DNA from: Leishmania martiniquensis
Taxonomy: Eukaryota; Euglenozoa; Kinetoplastea; Trypanosomatida; Trypanosomatidae
Length of the DNA: 64,000 bases
Direction: 5' to 3'
Assembly (NCBI RefSeq): GCF_017916325.1
Contig: NC_090139.1
Span: forward strand, 328,501 to 392,500
The position numbers and the translations under genes were made by a program. Under the pieces are notes generated by a model. That model was not told the origin of the DNA and made no database searches. It saw only the letters and a list, made by a program, of their open reading frames with translations. Of the stretch, positions 1 through 9,997 are shown piece after piece; position 1 is the stretch's first letter, and every line of letters starts with the position of its first letter.

Positions 1-3000
1 CCATGTGGGAGCCGACGCTGATGGCATCTCGTCGCGGACCGTCGAAGCGCTCGAAAACGGCGTCTCCTCACTCGATATCCGCGCCAGTGGGATGGACAAG
101 CGCCGCTTGTGCAGTGCGTGCTGCCGCAGCGCGCAGCACGCAGCGATGTTTGCGCGGCTGTGCAGAAGCGCCAGCCGCAGTTTCTCCTGCATCAGCAGGC
201 AGTCCAGGAAAGCTGCCTCCGACACCTGCTGGTTCAGAGTCGAGAACATCAGTGAGCCAAGGCCACCGTCGAGGTTGCGCATGCGTGCCGTGTACATAAA
301 GGCGTACGCCAGTCGCGCGGCTGGCGTCGGCATCGCTGCGTGCACATCTTTCTCTGCCACCACCTCATAGCTCCACGGAGAGGCACCGAGGAAGTAGGGC
401 CATGTGCGGCGCGCCGCTATTTCCTCCGTCGTCGCCATCTTCGCCGCCACGGCGCGGCGCCGCCCAGCTTCCCACGGCACCGTAGCCGCCAGCAGCACGT
501 TCGTGACGTGATCCGCCAGCGACAGCGTCTTCGGCGCTGCATTCACCCACACGGAGTGGGGGAGGCAGTCGATGTTGTGGCGGTCTGTGAGCCGCACGCA
601 CGCCGTCTCATAGCTGCGCGGATGGGCACCATCATCACCGGCGCACGCCTCCACCACAAATGCGTGGACATAGGCCGACAAGCGCATGTCCAGCGCGTCC
701 AGAAGGTTTGCGGAGGGGTGGTCAAGGTAGTAGGCGGCTTCCTCGGTCGAAGGGCTACCCCCTCTGCCGCCCTCGTCGCTCGCTGCGGTGCCCTTGTCTC
801 GAGCCGAGCCGTGCGCCATCGCCAGGAGGTTTTGTGCCTCCGCTGTGTCAAAGCGCGACAGCCACACCGCGGCGCACAGGTCTGCGTAGGTGGCTTCCGT
901 TAAGGGAGCGTAGGTAAGTTGGCCTGCTGATAGCCATGAGGCAGAGCGGGATCGACTGCCAATCGCAGTGGACGCAGAGGCTCCGGCGGACACCTCATCC
1001 ACGGGGTAGCGCAGCATCGGCAACACGTCGGCGTACAGCCCCTTTGGCACGAAGGAGCGCGGCATCGCGGAGGCCCGGTCGCGGCGGTGGAGCTCGACGA
1101 CGTTCACGACGTCCTCCATCTCTTCGTTTGTTTCCTCATTGATGCGAACGTACTGCTGCTCGAGCGCGTCCATCATGTAGGTCGCATCTATGCTCGCCTC
1201 CTCCAGCGGATCCACGTAGCGGTAGCGCTGCCCCGTAGCGAGCGGCGACGCAAGCACAGGTTCGTCGTCGACACACAGGCCGAGCTCGACGCTGGTGCGC
1301 GGCGGCGGCGCGAAGACTGCGGAGGAATTCACCACCGCGGCCGTGTCGTGCATCTCTGCCCGTTTCATTGCCCTCTCGACCTCCTGCAGTGCCTCGGCGC
1401 TGTCGTCGGCGCCCATCGACGGAGTGCCAAGCGCTCCTTCGCTTTCACTGTATTCCTCTGCGGCGCCGAGCTCATCGGAATTCATGTCCTGCGACGCCGC
1501 ACCGCCCTCCGTGGCGCCGCGGGCAGCTGCCGATTCGCCGACGCAGTGCGCACGGCTCTTCTGAGTGAGCGACATACGCACATCGTCACGGCCAACGGAG
1601 TTGTGCGACTCGCGGCGGCCCTTCGCCGTGACATTTTGCGAAGTGGTTGGCGGTGGCTGCGCGGACGAGGGTAGGATGAGCTCCGCCCCTTCGTCCCTGA
1701 CGCATAGGTTCCGCTCCGCAGAAGCGGTGACGACCTCGCCGAGCAAGGCTGTGTACGGTTGCTCCTCTTGCTGCCTCTGCTCGATGCGGGACTCCGACCC
1801 TGCGGCGACGTGCCTTGAGTGCGGTAGGCCGCCGGTGCACTCCAACACAAGCTCCCGTGGTTGGTGGGTGCGCTGGATCTCTCTTGGATCAGCAGCCGCA
1901 CGACATCGGGGCGACTGTGGACGGCTCAGCGACGTTCTCTGAAAAGTGGCAACGCCGAGTCCGTCGGCGTCGTCTCCGCACGAGGAGCCGGCGGCCTCGT
2001 GCTTCGGCTGTTGTCGCCGCTGCGATGGGGGCTCGTCAGTGGTCATCAACAGCGTCACTGCCTCCTTGGCGGCGGACAAACGCTCACTCGCCTCCCTCGC
2101 TGCTGCTGCGCCGGCGTAACCGTCACCTGCACCGCGTGACAGGTTACGCGCCGGAGGGGCAGAATGGTGCAGGGAGACGGCGCCGAGCCTCTGAGACGGC
2201 GCCGCCGTTGCCTTTGCGGAGAAGTAAGGCGGCACCTCCTCCTCTTCCTCCTCCTCCCTCGGCAGCGTGATGTCATCGAGATGCTGGCTGTCCTTCGACC
2301 ACTCGGGCAGCATTGAGGTCGCCACCGTTGGCCTGGAGGGCTGTGCGGAGATGGGTGCGTCCATCGGCTGCAACCGCGACCGCGCCTGCTGTTGCGAAGG
2401 TACCGAAGCAGAATGACTGCCCCGGTGCCCCACCTGCCGCGTAGATGCAATGCTGTTCGCCGTGCCTTGACGTTGCTGCTGCTGCGGCAGCTGCGTGACA
2501 CCTGTGCTTCGCTGTTCGCGCGGCGGTGACTGCGGGAGGCGCTGCGGCGATACAGGCCGCTTCGCTGAGGTTTGTGCCCTAGCGGAGGGGCTGCGGTCCC
2601 CTTGGTGCGACAACGGGCTGTTGTCTGACGGGCAGCTGGGGCGGTGTTGCGACCGCTTCCCTCCCGCCGCGGGGACTGCAGGAGACACTTGAAGTGCCAA
2701 CGCAGCGAACGCACCTGAGCGTTGGGGAACGTTGCGCTGGCCGCGCGGCAGCCCGACCGTGTAGGTTGGCATGACACCGTATGGACTACCGAACGGTATG
2801 CCACTCGGCGCGCCACACACGTGCCGGAAGACTTGACGAGTGCGGCTGCTGCGCGCGCTGCTGGCCTCGCTCACCACGCTGCTCGTGTCATCGGCCGCCG
2901 TGAACGCATAAGAATGCTGTGACTGCTGCTGATGTGGCGGTGGCGGCGCCGCACTGAGCTGCGGCACCAAGACGCCAACGTACTGCTGCTGCGGTTGATG

Positions 3001-4188
3001 AGGGTGCGACGACGAAGGCGCGCTGCCCAGATGTTCCGCGAAGATGCGGCGTACGTGACGGTGCTGGGTAAGCTGCAGAGACGGCGCTAGCGCATAGTAG
3101 TTCAGCGGGGGTGGCGGCTGTGGCTGCTGGTGCGAAGGAGGTGGAGGCCTTGCCGAGAACAAGAGCTGCTGCTGTGAGGTAGTCGGAACGGCGCTCCTGT
3201 CGGCGTCTGTCTCCCACGCAGATGGCCCCGCAGATGAGGAGGCGGTGTGCTTCCGCGTAGTGGCATCGCGTTTCGACCCGGAAGGCCTCTGCGGGGCTGA
3301 CCGTGCGGAGGGAATCGCTGCCGGGGACCCGAGCGGAGCGGAAGGCCGCTGCACCGGCGTGCTGGCTGTCTGCTCTGTTTCTAATGGAGGTTGCCACACA
3401 GGTTCGGATGAGGCCGCGCCGGCCGCAGAGCACACGCCGCGCGACTCCGCGCGCGGAGCATCTGGTGTGCTCCACAACATGCAGGGCGGTGTTGTCGCTG
3501 CAGGTGGGCGAGTAGGGCCGCCATTTGTCACGGCAGCGACAGCACTGCTGACTTGCTGCGGCCACGGCAGCGAGGACGACGCTGGTGCCGCGCTAAGAAG
3601 CTGCGCTTGCGCAACAGTGGAATTCCGAGCAGTGCCGTCGACACGCGCCACGTATTGCGGCGGCGACAGCGATGGCTGACGGCCGTGGCTGCCAGAAAGC
3701 GAAGAGGCTCGTGCAGAGGCCGGTGGGAGACGGCGCTGCTGATGCGACTCCGCCGTCTTCCCTCTCGACGGGCGCGGGGGCGGCTGTGAGCTGCCGCGGT
3801 AAACTGCCACTGCTGCTGCTGCTGTCGGGGGTAAGAGTATTCCCGCTGATGCAAGCGACGCCGAGTGGAAGGGGATGTTGCGGTTGCTGCTTGCGCCGCG
3901 GCGAGGCGATGTGGAGGAAGCGGCAGCAACAGCAGAGCGCGTGTATCGAGGCGAAGGCGCTTGCCGCTGGTGCCGCTGTGGTGAAGGTGCGGTTGCTGTT
4001 GCGGTTGCGGTGGCTGCAGGCGCAGGGGGTGCAACGCTTGGCAGCCGATAGTGGAGTCGTGCAGTCGCGAAGTCGTAGATGGTGTTCGCTGACGTCGCAA
4101 TCGGCCACGCTCGCCTGCTACTGGGCGGATGCGCCGTTGAGCGTTCCGGCGCCACGTCGATGGAGCTGCCAGCCCTGCCTGAGGGCAT
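1..4188 (-). CDS. Large hypothetical protein, 3' end outside window
   Basis: An uninterrupted reading frame of 1396 codons runs from an ATG at 4188 to position 1 without a stop, so the C-terminus lies beyond the window. The ATG is the first one after a clear polypyrimidine tract and AG (4237-4269), giving a predicted 5' UTR of about 48 nt. Residues 1 to about 900 are low complexity, rich in Ala, Pro, Ser and Gln with several short Gln runs. From about residue 930 the composition becomes ordinary: an acidic helical stretch (EALQEVERAMKRAEM), then a probable globular region from about 990 to the edge with many aromatic and hydrophobic residues (for example RTWPYFLGASPWSYEVV). I recognise no family. 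The gene is the last of the minus-strand series in this window. Confidence that it is a real gene is high; its function is unknown. Confidence 0.85.
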   Translation of the reverse strand, partial: MPSGRAGSSIDVAPERSTAHPPSSRRAWPIATSANTIYDFATARLHYRLPSVAPPAPAATATATATAPSPQRHQRQAPSPRYTRSAVAAASSTSPRRGASSNRNIPFHSASLASAGILLPPTAAAAVAVYRGSSQPPPRPSRGKTAESHQQRRLPPASARASSLSGSHGRQPSLSPPQYVARVDGTARNSTVAQAQLLSAAPASSSLPWPQQVSSAVAAVTNGGPTRPPAATTPPCMLWSTPDAPRAESRGVCSAAGAASSEPVWQPPLETEQTASTPVQRPSAPLGSPAAIPSARSAPQRPSGSKRDATTRKHTASSSAGPSAWETDADRSAVPTTSQQQLLFSARPPPPSHQQPQPPPPLNYYALAPSLQLTQHRHVRRIFAEHLGSAPSSSHPHQPQQQYVGVLVPQLSAAPPPPHQQQSQHSYAFTAADDTSSVVSEASSARSSRTRQVFRHVCGAPSGIPFGSPYGVMPTYTVGLPRGQRNVPQRSGAFAALALQVSPAVPAAGGKRSQHRPSCPSDNSPLSHQGDRSPSARAQTSAKRPVSPQRLPQSPPREQRSTGVTQLPQQQQRQGTANSIASTRQVGHRGSHSASVPSQQQARSRLQPMDAPISAQPSRPTVATSMLPEWSKDSQHLDDITLPREEEEEEEVPPYFSAKATAAPSQRLGAVSLHHSAPPARNLSRGAGDGYAGAAAAREASERLSAAKEAVTLLMTTDEPPSQRRQQPKHEAAGSSCGDDADGLGVATFQRTSLSRPQSPRCRAAADPREIQRTHQPRELVLECTGGLPHSRHVAAGSESRIEQRQQEEQPYTALLGEVVTASAERNLCVRDEGAELILPSSAQPPPTTSQNVTAKGRRESHNSVGRDDVRMSLTQKSRAHCVGESAAARGATEGGAASQDMNSDELGAAEEYSESEGALGTPSMGADDSAEALQEVERAMKRAEMHDTAAVVNSSAVFAPPPRTSVELGLCVDDEPVLASPLATGQRYRYVDPLEEASIDATYMMDALEQQYVRINEETNEEMEDVVNVVELHRRDRASAMPRSFVPKGLYADVLPMLRYPVDEVSAGASASTAIGSRSRSASWLSAGQLTYAPLTEATYADLCAAVWLSRFDTAEAQNLLAMAHGSARDKGTAASDEGGRGGSPSTEEAAYYLDHPSANLLDALDMRLSAYVHAFVVEACAGDDGAHPRSYETACVRLTDRHNIDCLPHSVWVNAAPKTLSLADHVTNVLLAATVPWEAGRRRAVAAKMATTEEIAARRTWPYFLGASPWSYEVVAEKDVHAAMPTPAARLAYAFMYTARMRNLDGGLGSLMFSTLNQQVSEAAFLDCLLMQEKLRLALLHSRANIAACCALRQHALHKRRLSIPLARISSEETPFSSASTVRDEMPSASAPTW

Positions 4189-5982
4189 GGTGGCCGGTGA
4201 AGGATGGGGAAGGTGGTGGAGGGAGGGAGGAGGCGGCTAGAGAGGGGGAAAGAGTAAGGAAACGGGAGGGCGAAGATGCACTGCGTAGACGGCAGGACCC
4301 CCCTTTACACACACCCACATACACACACTGACGGACACATATATGGGTTGTCCACAACAGCAGCGAAGGAGAAGCTGCACAATGAAGGGGATGAAGAGAG
4401 CGAATGCGCGTGTAAGGGGAGGGGAGGTGTGAAATGTGCCCCGCGCCGATCACGAAGAACCAAGAGAAGAAGGCGCGCGCACCCACACCTGTTCTGCAAA
4501 GAGAGTGGGAGCGACAACGCGGTGCGATAGAGGAGAAGGGTGACCGAAGAAGTTGTGGTGGTGGCGACTCTTCAGCAAGCTCTCGGCAGCCTACCTTCAC
4601 GTGCATGCACCATCAGATGTCCTCGCTGAAATCACACAAGGCGGAGGAAGAGAAGGAGATGTGGGCGCTTCGCGCGCGTGTCAACGCGCTTTCAGCAATG
4701 AAGGGCGCAACTCACGGACACGTGCGAAAACGGAGACAGACACTGGCCATGGCCCTCGGTCAGTGCTTTCGTTTGTGTGCCTGCCTCTGTCGACCATTTC
4801 GGCCTTGACTCCCCTCCCCCCGATAGGGCGCCGTAGCCGCCAAGGGCGAGCGGTCGCGGGAGGAAGAGGTGCGCGCCACCCCCACTCCCCCCCGGTGACG
4901 GTGCCCTCCCTCTCCCCCTTTTTCTCCAGTGCAACGCTCCAGAGCGAAAGAGTGAGTTCCTTTGTGTGTAAGTGTGTGTGTGTGTGTGAGGGGGCTCTCG
5001 ATAAACAGGCGGGAGGGCGGGTAAGGGCAGCGGGTGGACGCTACATGCACCGTACCACCCGTGACCATTCTTCTTCCGCGCTCCTTGAGCGACCCCGTGC
5101 CCCAGCTTGGCATCAGGAGCGGTGGTGCAGCCGTGCGCGAGGCGATATACAGGCATCAGACGCTGAGTAGCAGTCCACTCTGAAGCTCTTGACGCGGACA
5201 CAAATGTGCCCTGTCTCTCTTTTCCCATTCACAGCCTGTGCGTGACGCGCTTCAGCAGCCGCCGCGGGCAGGAGATGAGCCTTCATCGCCTCTGTCTGCA
5301 TTGATGGGAATTGTCTCTGCGCGTGTCTCGTCGTCGCCATGATGCCCTCGTGGACCTGTCGGAAGATGAGGTCGCGACGCTCTGTGGTGGAGCGATACCT
5401 GAGAGAAGGCCCCGACGATCACCAAGTTAAGTCGCCGAGGGCGGGCGGCGAATGTGGACAGTCGATGAGAGGGTGGAGGAGCGCGGACAGATTGGCTCCC
5501 CCACCCACCCACCTCACTCACCTCACTCACTCCACCAACATGCGCTACTAGGGAAAAGTGTTCCCGTGTGTGCGTGTGCTTGCGGGTCCGGAGCCGATGC
5601 AGCGCTCGTGTGGAAGGAAGAGCGCTACAGAGTGAGCAGCAGACTTTGTGCGAGGAAGCGATCACCACCTGCAGCCGTCTTGCACTAGTAGCAGTAGCAG
5701 AACACCGTGAAAAGGGAGCGGGAAGCGGCACCCACACGCACAGAGAGAGAGGCTATCAACGGAGTCCAGCCTGCATCTTTTCCAAACGGAGGGATGTTTG
5801 TACAGCAAGCGCGCGGATGCTGCATGAGATTCCATGAAGAGGACGAGGACAGGGTCGTGCGCAAAAAAGGCGCGGGGCAGCATAGGACCGTCACTGCACA
5901 CGTGCGCCAACACTGACGAGCAGTAGCACATGCACAACTGCATCCTCCCTCCGCCCCCCCCCCCACACCGAGTGGTTGCAGT
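4189..5982. other. Intergenic region, no gene seen
   Basis: About 1.8 kb of UTR/intergenic sequence with a (TG)n run at 4972-4988, CA-rich stretches near 4308-4330 and a run of 11 C at 5954-5964. Frames open here on either strand have simple-repeat composition and no recognisable motif. Confidence 0.6.
4237..4269 (-). promoter_or_regulatory. Probable trans-splice acceptor of the large hypothetical gene
   Basis: On the transcript strand a tract of about 30 nt, mostly C and T, ends in CTCTAG about 48 nt before the ATG at 4188. This is the usual arrangement for spliced-leader addition in trypanosomatids. The exact AG used is inferred. Confidence 0.5.
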
Positions 5983-6720
5983 TTAGCAGTTCAAAAGATC
6001 GGCGCCCAGCAAAACTTGCATGGCAACGAGTTGGTCCCGCTCTGAGGTGCGGTCGAGGTCACCAAAGATATCGGCTTCGTGCAGGTAATTCGGGTGACTC
6101 GCTAGCGTGATCTTTACCACGAGGAACTCGGCAACACGCACCAACGTGCTCGACTCCAGCGATCGAATCGGCACATTCAGAAGCGGCGGCACGTATGGCG
6201 ACGGCGGCGCAGGAGGGGATGCCGATGCCTGGGTTGGGGGCGATGGCGGTACACAAGTCACGTTGCTTGGGAATACAGCGGCGTAGCTTCGATAGGCGGC
6301 GCCGCTTGCCGGATGGCTGACGTCGGCCTCTTCGCTATCGTCTTCGTCCTCGATGATCGGAATGGGATCGCGGACTCTTTCCTCAGCACGGCTGTGCGCC
6401 GCGTTGGCGGCACTGTCGCTCCTGCTGCTGCCGCTGCCGCTGGGCCTTGGGCTATGGAGCTCTACATGACGCGCATCTTCGTCCGACATGCCCTCCTGCT
6501 CACGCCGTACCTGCGCTGGCTGGTCTGTAGGCGAGGTGCTCTGGTGCAGCTGCATCACGTACAGGCCTTGAAAGATGCCGTGAAGAACACGTGACCCAGC
6601 CGCGGCGGCCAGCGGAAGAATGATGCGCTTGCCATCGTGGCTGCACAGCGAGACGTAACTAAGCGGCTTGACGACCGCAGTCGAGGCAGCGGCGACGGTG
6701 TTGGCGTACGAGTTCGCCAT
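5983..6720 (-). CDS. Elongin-C/SKP1-like POZ-fold protein with acidic insertion
   Basis: A 245-residue protein. Residues 21-54 (SYVSLCSHDGKRIILP, then a helix ending HGIFQG) and 182-245 (NVPIRSLESSTLVRVAEFLV and the C-terminus VLLGADLLNC) resemble the two halves of elongin C, which has a Y-V-x-L-x-S-x-D-G-x-E-F start, a central I-P-S-x-V-L-S-K helix and the terminus LLMAANFLDC. Between them, residues 55-181 form a Ser/Pro/acidic insertion (IIEDEDDSEEADV). Elongin C and SKP1 are adaptors of cullin-RING ubiquitin ligases; whether this one binds a cullin or BC-box partner is inference. The start at 6720 is preferred because in-frame upstream codons translate a pyrimidine tract (LSLSLDCPPP). The adjacent upstream gene (9997-8201) has the same split organisation. 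Confidence 0.65.
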   Translation of the reverse strand: MANSYANTVAAASTAVVKPLSYVSLCSHDGKRIILPLAAAAGSRVLHGIFQGLYVMQLHQSTSPTDQPAQVRREQEGMSDEDARHVELHSPRPSGSGSSRSDSAANAAHSRAEERVRDPIPIIEDEDDSEEADVSHPASGAAYRSYAAVFPSNVTCVPPSPPTQASASPPAPPSPYVPPLLNVPIRSLESSTLVRVAEFLVVKITLASHPNYLHEADIFGDLDRTSERDQLVAMQVLLGADLLNC

Positions 6721-8200
6721 AGCCGCCGCGAGCAGAAGAGACTTGGGAAGGCAAAGGAGGTGGAGGAGAGGCGGAGGACAGTCCAGAGAGAGAGAGAGGG
6801 TGCGAGCGCGGGAGCCTAAAGAGGGGAGAGGAAAGAGGACGATGAGAAGGTGGCTGAGCACCTGCGCTCAGTGTAGATGCAGAGGTGCGATGTAAGGCAG
6901 CGGGGAGGAGGTGTAGAATACAAGAGAGGGTGACGGAGGTGCGGTGTGAGGCACACGTTCTTGGCGAAGCAGAGTGGGAAAGGTTCGCGCATCATGCACT
7001 GGAGCATGGGGTCGCTAACGCTACGACAGGTTCTCGTTGTGAATGTCCATCGCTGCGGTTGAGGGGAGAGGGGGGGACCACAGGCTGACCCCCCCCGCAC
7101 CATGACCCACACAGGCTGCACCGCACTTTTCTGTACCGGCGTGCCTGCATGTGCGTGTGTGTGGCCTCCTTCTCCTCGGGTGCGTGGAATGAGTAACCTG
7201 GCATAATTTAGGCGACTGCGCTTCTTTTCAGCACACTCGAGGGAGGTGAGGAGGGGAAACCGCTTCTCCGCTGCTCTCATGTTTGCCGCTTCATCGTTGA
7301 GCACATAGACAACACACGCACACACGAGCACACCAAAGCACCGACATACTTGGAAGCTGCTCGGACATCGCAGCTTCGCTAGTGATCCATTCTGCAAAAA
7401 ACGTTATCTGCGCTGACGAAGTCAGTTACGCGCATACGCACACCTAAGCAGGAGCGGAGAGCACCATGCGCAGGCACGGCGTCTGCCCTCAGCCTCTCTC
7501 CCCCACCCCCTCCCTCTCCTCGCTGCGCAGAAGTGTGCCGCGCAAAACATACGCAAAGTACTGCACACACGAACCTGACACAATACGAGAGCAGAGAGAG
7601 TGTGTGTCTGTGTCTGAAGGGTGGGGGGACGGCGGCGCCAGCGAAGCGATGCGGAGGACCTCAGGAGGAGGAGGGAGAGGGGGAGAGGACAGAGACGGAG
7701 GGGGCGCTAGGATGGAAGCCGTGGGTAAGACAGCCGATATCGCTTACGTGAGGGCCATACAGGGGAGGGGGACACACATAGACACACACACACGAGTACG
7801 GGCGACAATGCGCATGAGGAAGGGAAAGGCGAGGGCGTCGAGGAGGTGGTGGTCTCGAGCGAAGGAATGGGGCGACCAAGTAAGACGAGCCGTACAGAAA
7901 AATAAAGGAGGTATGGCAGAAGACGCGCACACCCTCGCTCAAACAGACAGGTATTGATATGGCCGGCGATCTTGCGGGGAGCATGTCAGACGAGCAGAGG
8001 TACCGATGGGGAAGTGGGCGAGGCAAGGGGGGAGAGAGGCGATGACCAACGTCGAAGGGAGGCACGTAACTGCCTGCACGCGTGTGTGTGTGTGTGGGGG
8101 GGGGTAGGGGGGGTGCGTGGGTAACTGAATAGGGGCGGACGTTGCGCCGAAAATACACAGCCCGGATTCCACGTATCCACGCAAAGGCGCCTGGAGGGCG
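6721..8200. other. Intergenic region, no gene seen
   Basis: About 1.5 kb of 3' and 5' UTR sequence with purine/pyrimidine-biased strands and a (TG)n-G run near 8078-8107. No coding signature was recognised on either strand. Confidence 0.6.
6742..6779 (-). promoter_or_regulatory. Probable trans-splice acceptor
   Basis: A C/T-rich tract followed by CCCAAG on the transcript strand, about 21 nt upstream of the ATG at 6720. It supports that ATG over the longer in-frame extension, which reads back through the pyrimidine tract. Confidence 0.4.
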
Positions 8201-9997
8201 CTACACTTGAAGGAACACTGCAGCCTCCATCAGCCGTGCGGCGCGACTCATCAACGCAGCGCGCTGCTCGGGTGGCAGCAGCCGTATGTGGTGGGGGCTG
8301 CCTAATACACGGGTGCCGAGGTGCAAGTCCGTCGCTTCATCCGGCTGCAGAGAGCTTCGGACGACCATGAAGGCGGCCAAGTCAACTAGATCCTCGCTGT
8401 GCAGCTGCGGAAGCGGGTAGTTCGGCATGTTATCCACGCAGTTGCTAGCGAAGCAGGTGTAGCGGGACCCGTCCTGCGCCACTCGGTGGTTCGTCATCCG
8501 TGTCGTCGTCTCGTCGTGTGCCGCCGCACCGGCCTGCTCAGCAGTTGCGTCCCCCGCAGAGCCCCACACGTCCTCCTCCTCCTCTTCCTCCCGGCTGCTC
8601 GGCGTCGGCGAGTTGTTGTCGTCGGAGCTGTGCCCCTCTTCCAGCCCCATCAGCACTGCTGCCTTCTCCGGCGGCGAGGCGGCAGCAGTCGCAGCTGCCG
8701 AAGCCGTGACGGGCGACACAGCCGCCGGCGCAGTAGCTGTCATCGTTGCGGCGCCCTCAGCTAGCTCGGCACTGACTGCGGAGGTGGTTCGGCAGGTGGA
8801 GACACAGGCCTTGCTTTCCTTGGCTTCGTGGGCCAGGAAGGTGCCAACGTGTGCGCGCGATTCGTCTGCTACGTTGCCGCCTGCCACCTGCAGCGTACCT
8901 CTCGATTCTTTTGGCAGCGCCACTGGGGCTAGGCAGCGCGGCACCGTGGCGGACTGCCCTCGCAGTGACTCGAGCTCTTCGGCGTCATCGACCTGCGTGT
9001 CTGTCACCGGAGAGTCGCTCGTGAGCTCGCTGCGAGACACTGACCTCTTCAGCTGAATGCCCGCTTCATGGAGGTGCTGCATCACGTAGGACGCGTACGT
9101 GCGCGAGGCAGCCGTCTTCACACGAGTCCCCCACTGACTACGAATACCACCGCGGAGCACCTGAGGAGGGCGGTCCGCACCGCGGCTTCTGAGTGCGTCT
9201 GTCCGCCCCTCGCCGGCGCCTCGTCCCGCGTCACCGCCTTCACCACCGAGTGAGAGCACCGACTGGTCTTCGGTGGCGATCGCATCTGAAATGACGGAGG
9301 AGCTCAGCGAGGGCGCGTCTCCGTCCTCTGGGGAAGCAGACCTTACACGAGAGTGCGGCCCGGAGCTCTCACTTTCATCACCGTTGGCGGCCTCGTGCGA
9401 ATGCGGCTGCTGCTGTTGCTGTTGCTGTTGCGGCGACTCTGCTGGGGACGAGCTGCGAGAGGACTGCAGCACCGCGCCAGACTCGCCACAGTTACCACTA
9501 CCGTCTTGCCCAAAGGTGTTCGCGTTGCAGTGATGACTGCAGCCGCCACTCCTACTACTTGTCACAGCAGCTTCGCCCATCATGACGGACTCGCATCCTG
9601 GCAGGCAGAGTAGTCCTTGCAGCGTGTTAGCGATGAAGGCCGACTCGAACCCCGCGACCATGGGCATGATGACCCACTTTCGACCTTTAAAGTTGGCGTC
9701 CTTCCACCCGACGTTGTGGAGCGCAATGTACGGGATAGCGATTGACGGCACACCACCACCACCACTGCTGCTGCTGCTGCTCGTTGCGTTTGTGGCATGG
9801 AGGTGGGGCTCACTGCAGTGCGGAAGTCGCAGGCCCGCCATTGGTGCCACGCGAGCGTCTTGAATCGTAATCGTCTCCGGTGGCGTGGGATCGTCAGCCA
9901 TCATCAGTGTAGGGTCTCGGCGGTAGTTGAAGCCGGACAGGGGTGGCCGCGGAGGCGCCAGCGGGGAGCTCCACTGCTCTTGCGGAGGCTGCTCCAT
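8201..9997 (-). CDS. Elongin-C-like POZ-fold protein with very long disordered insertion
   Basis: A 598-residue protein. Residues 88-132 (IPYIALHNVG, then KGRKWVIMPMVAGFESAFIA and NTLQG) match the first strand-helix half of an elongin-C/SKP1 fold. Residues 523-598 (YPLPQLHSEDLVDLAAFMVV, then LMEAAVFLQV at the C-terminus) match the second half. The roughly 390 residues between them are low complexity: an octa-Gln run encoded at 9407-9430, Ser-rich and acidic segments. The ATG at 9997 was chosen because the in-frame codons further upstream read through a probable leader region. The match is weaker than in the neighbour at 6720-5983, but the layout is the same, so the pair probably arose by an old tandem duplication. 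Other POZ-fold families cannot be excluded. Confidence 0.55.
   Translation of the reverse strand: MEQPPQEQWSSPLAPPRPPLSGFNYRRDPTLMMADDPTPPETITIQDARVAPMAGLRLPHCSEPHLHATNATSSSSSSGGGGVPSIAIPYIALHNVGWKDANFKGRKWVIMPMVAGFESAFIANTLQGLLCLPGCESVMMGEAAVTSSRSGGCSHHCNANTFGQDGSGNCGESGAVLQSSRSSSPAESPQQQQQQQQPHSHEAANGDESESSGPHSRVRSASPEDGDAPSLSSSVISDAIATEDQSVLSLGGEGGDAGRGAGEGRTDALRSRGADRPPQVLRGGIRSQWGTRVKTAASRTYASYVMQHLHEAGIQLKRSVSRSELTSDSPVTDTQVDDAEELESLRGQSATVPRCLAPVALPKESRGTLQVAGGNVADESRAHVGTFLAHEAKESKACVSTCRTTSAVSAELAEGAATMTATAPAAVSPVTASAAATAAASPPEKAAVLMGLEEGHSSDDNNSPTPSSREEEEEEDVWGSAGDATAEQAGAAAHDETTTRMTNHRVAQDGSRYTCFASNCVDNMPNYPLPQLHSEDLVDLAAFMVVRSSLQPDEATDLHLGTRVLGSPHHIRLLPPEQRAALMSRAARLMEAAVFLQV
9407..9430 (-). 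repeat. CAG/CAA run encoding eight Gln
   Basis: A 24-nt tract of alternating CAG and CAA codons inside the insertion of the 598-residue elongin-C-like protein. Interruption by CAA should limit slippage. Confidence 0.85.
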
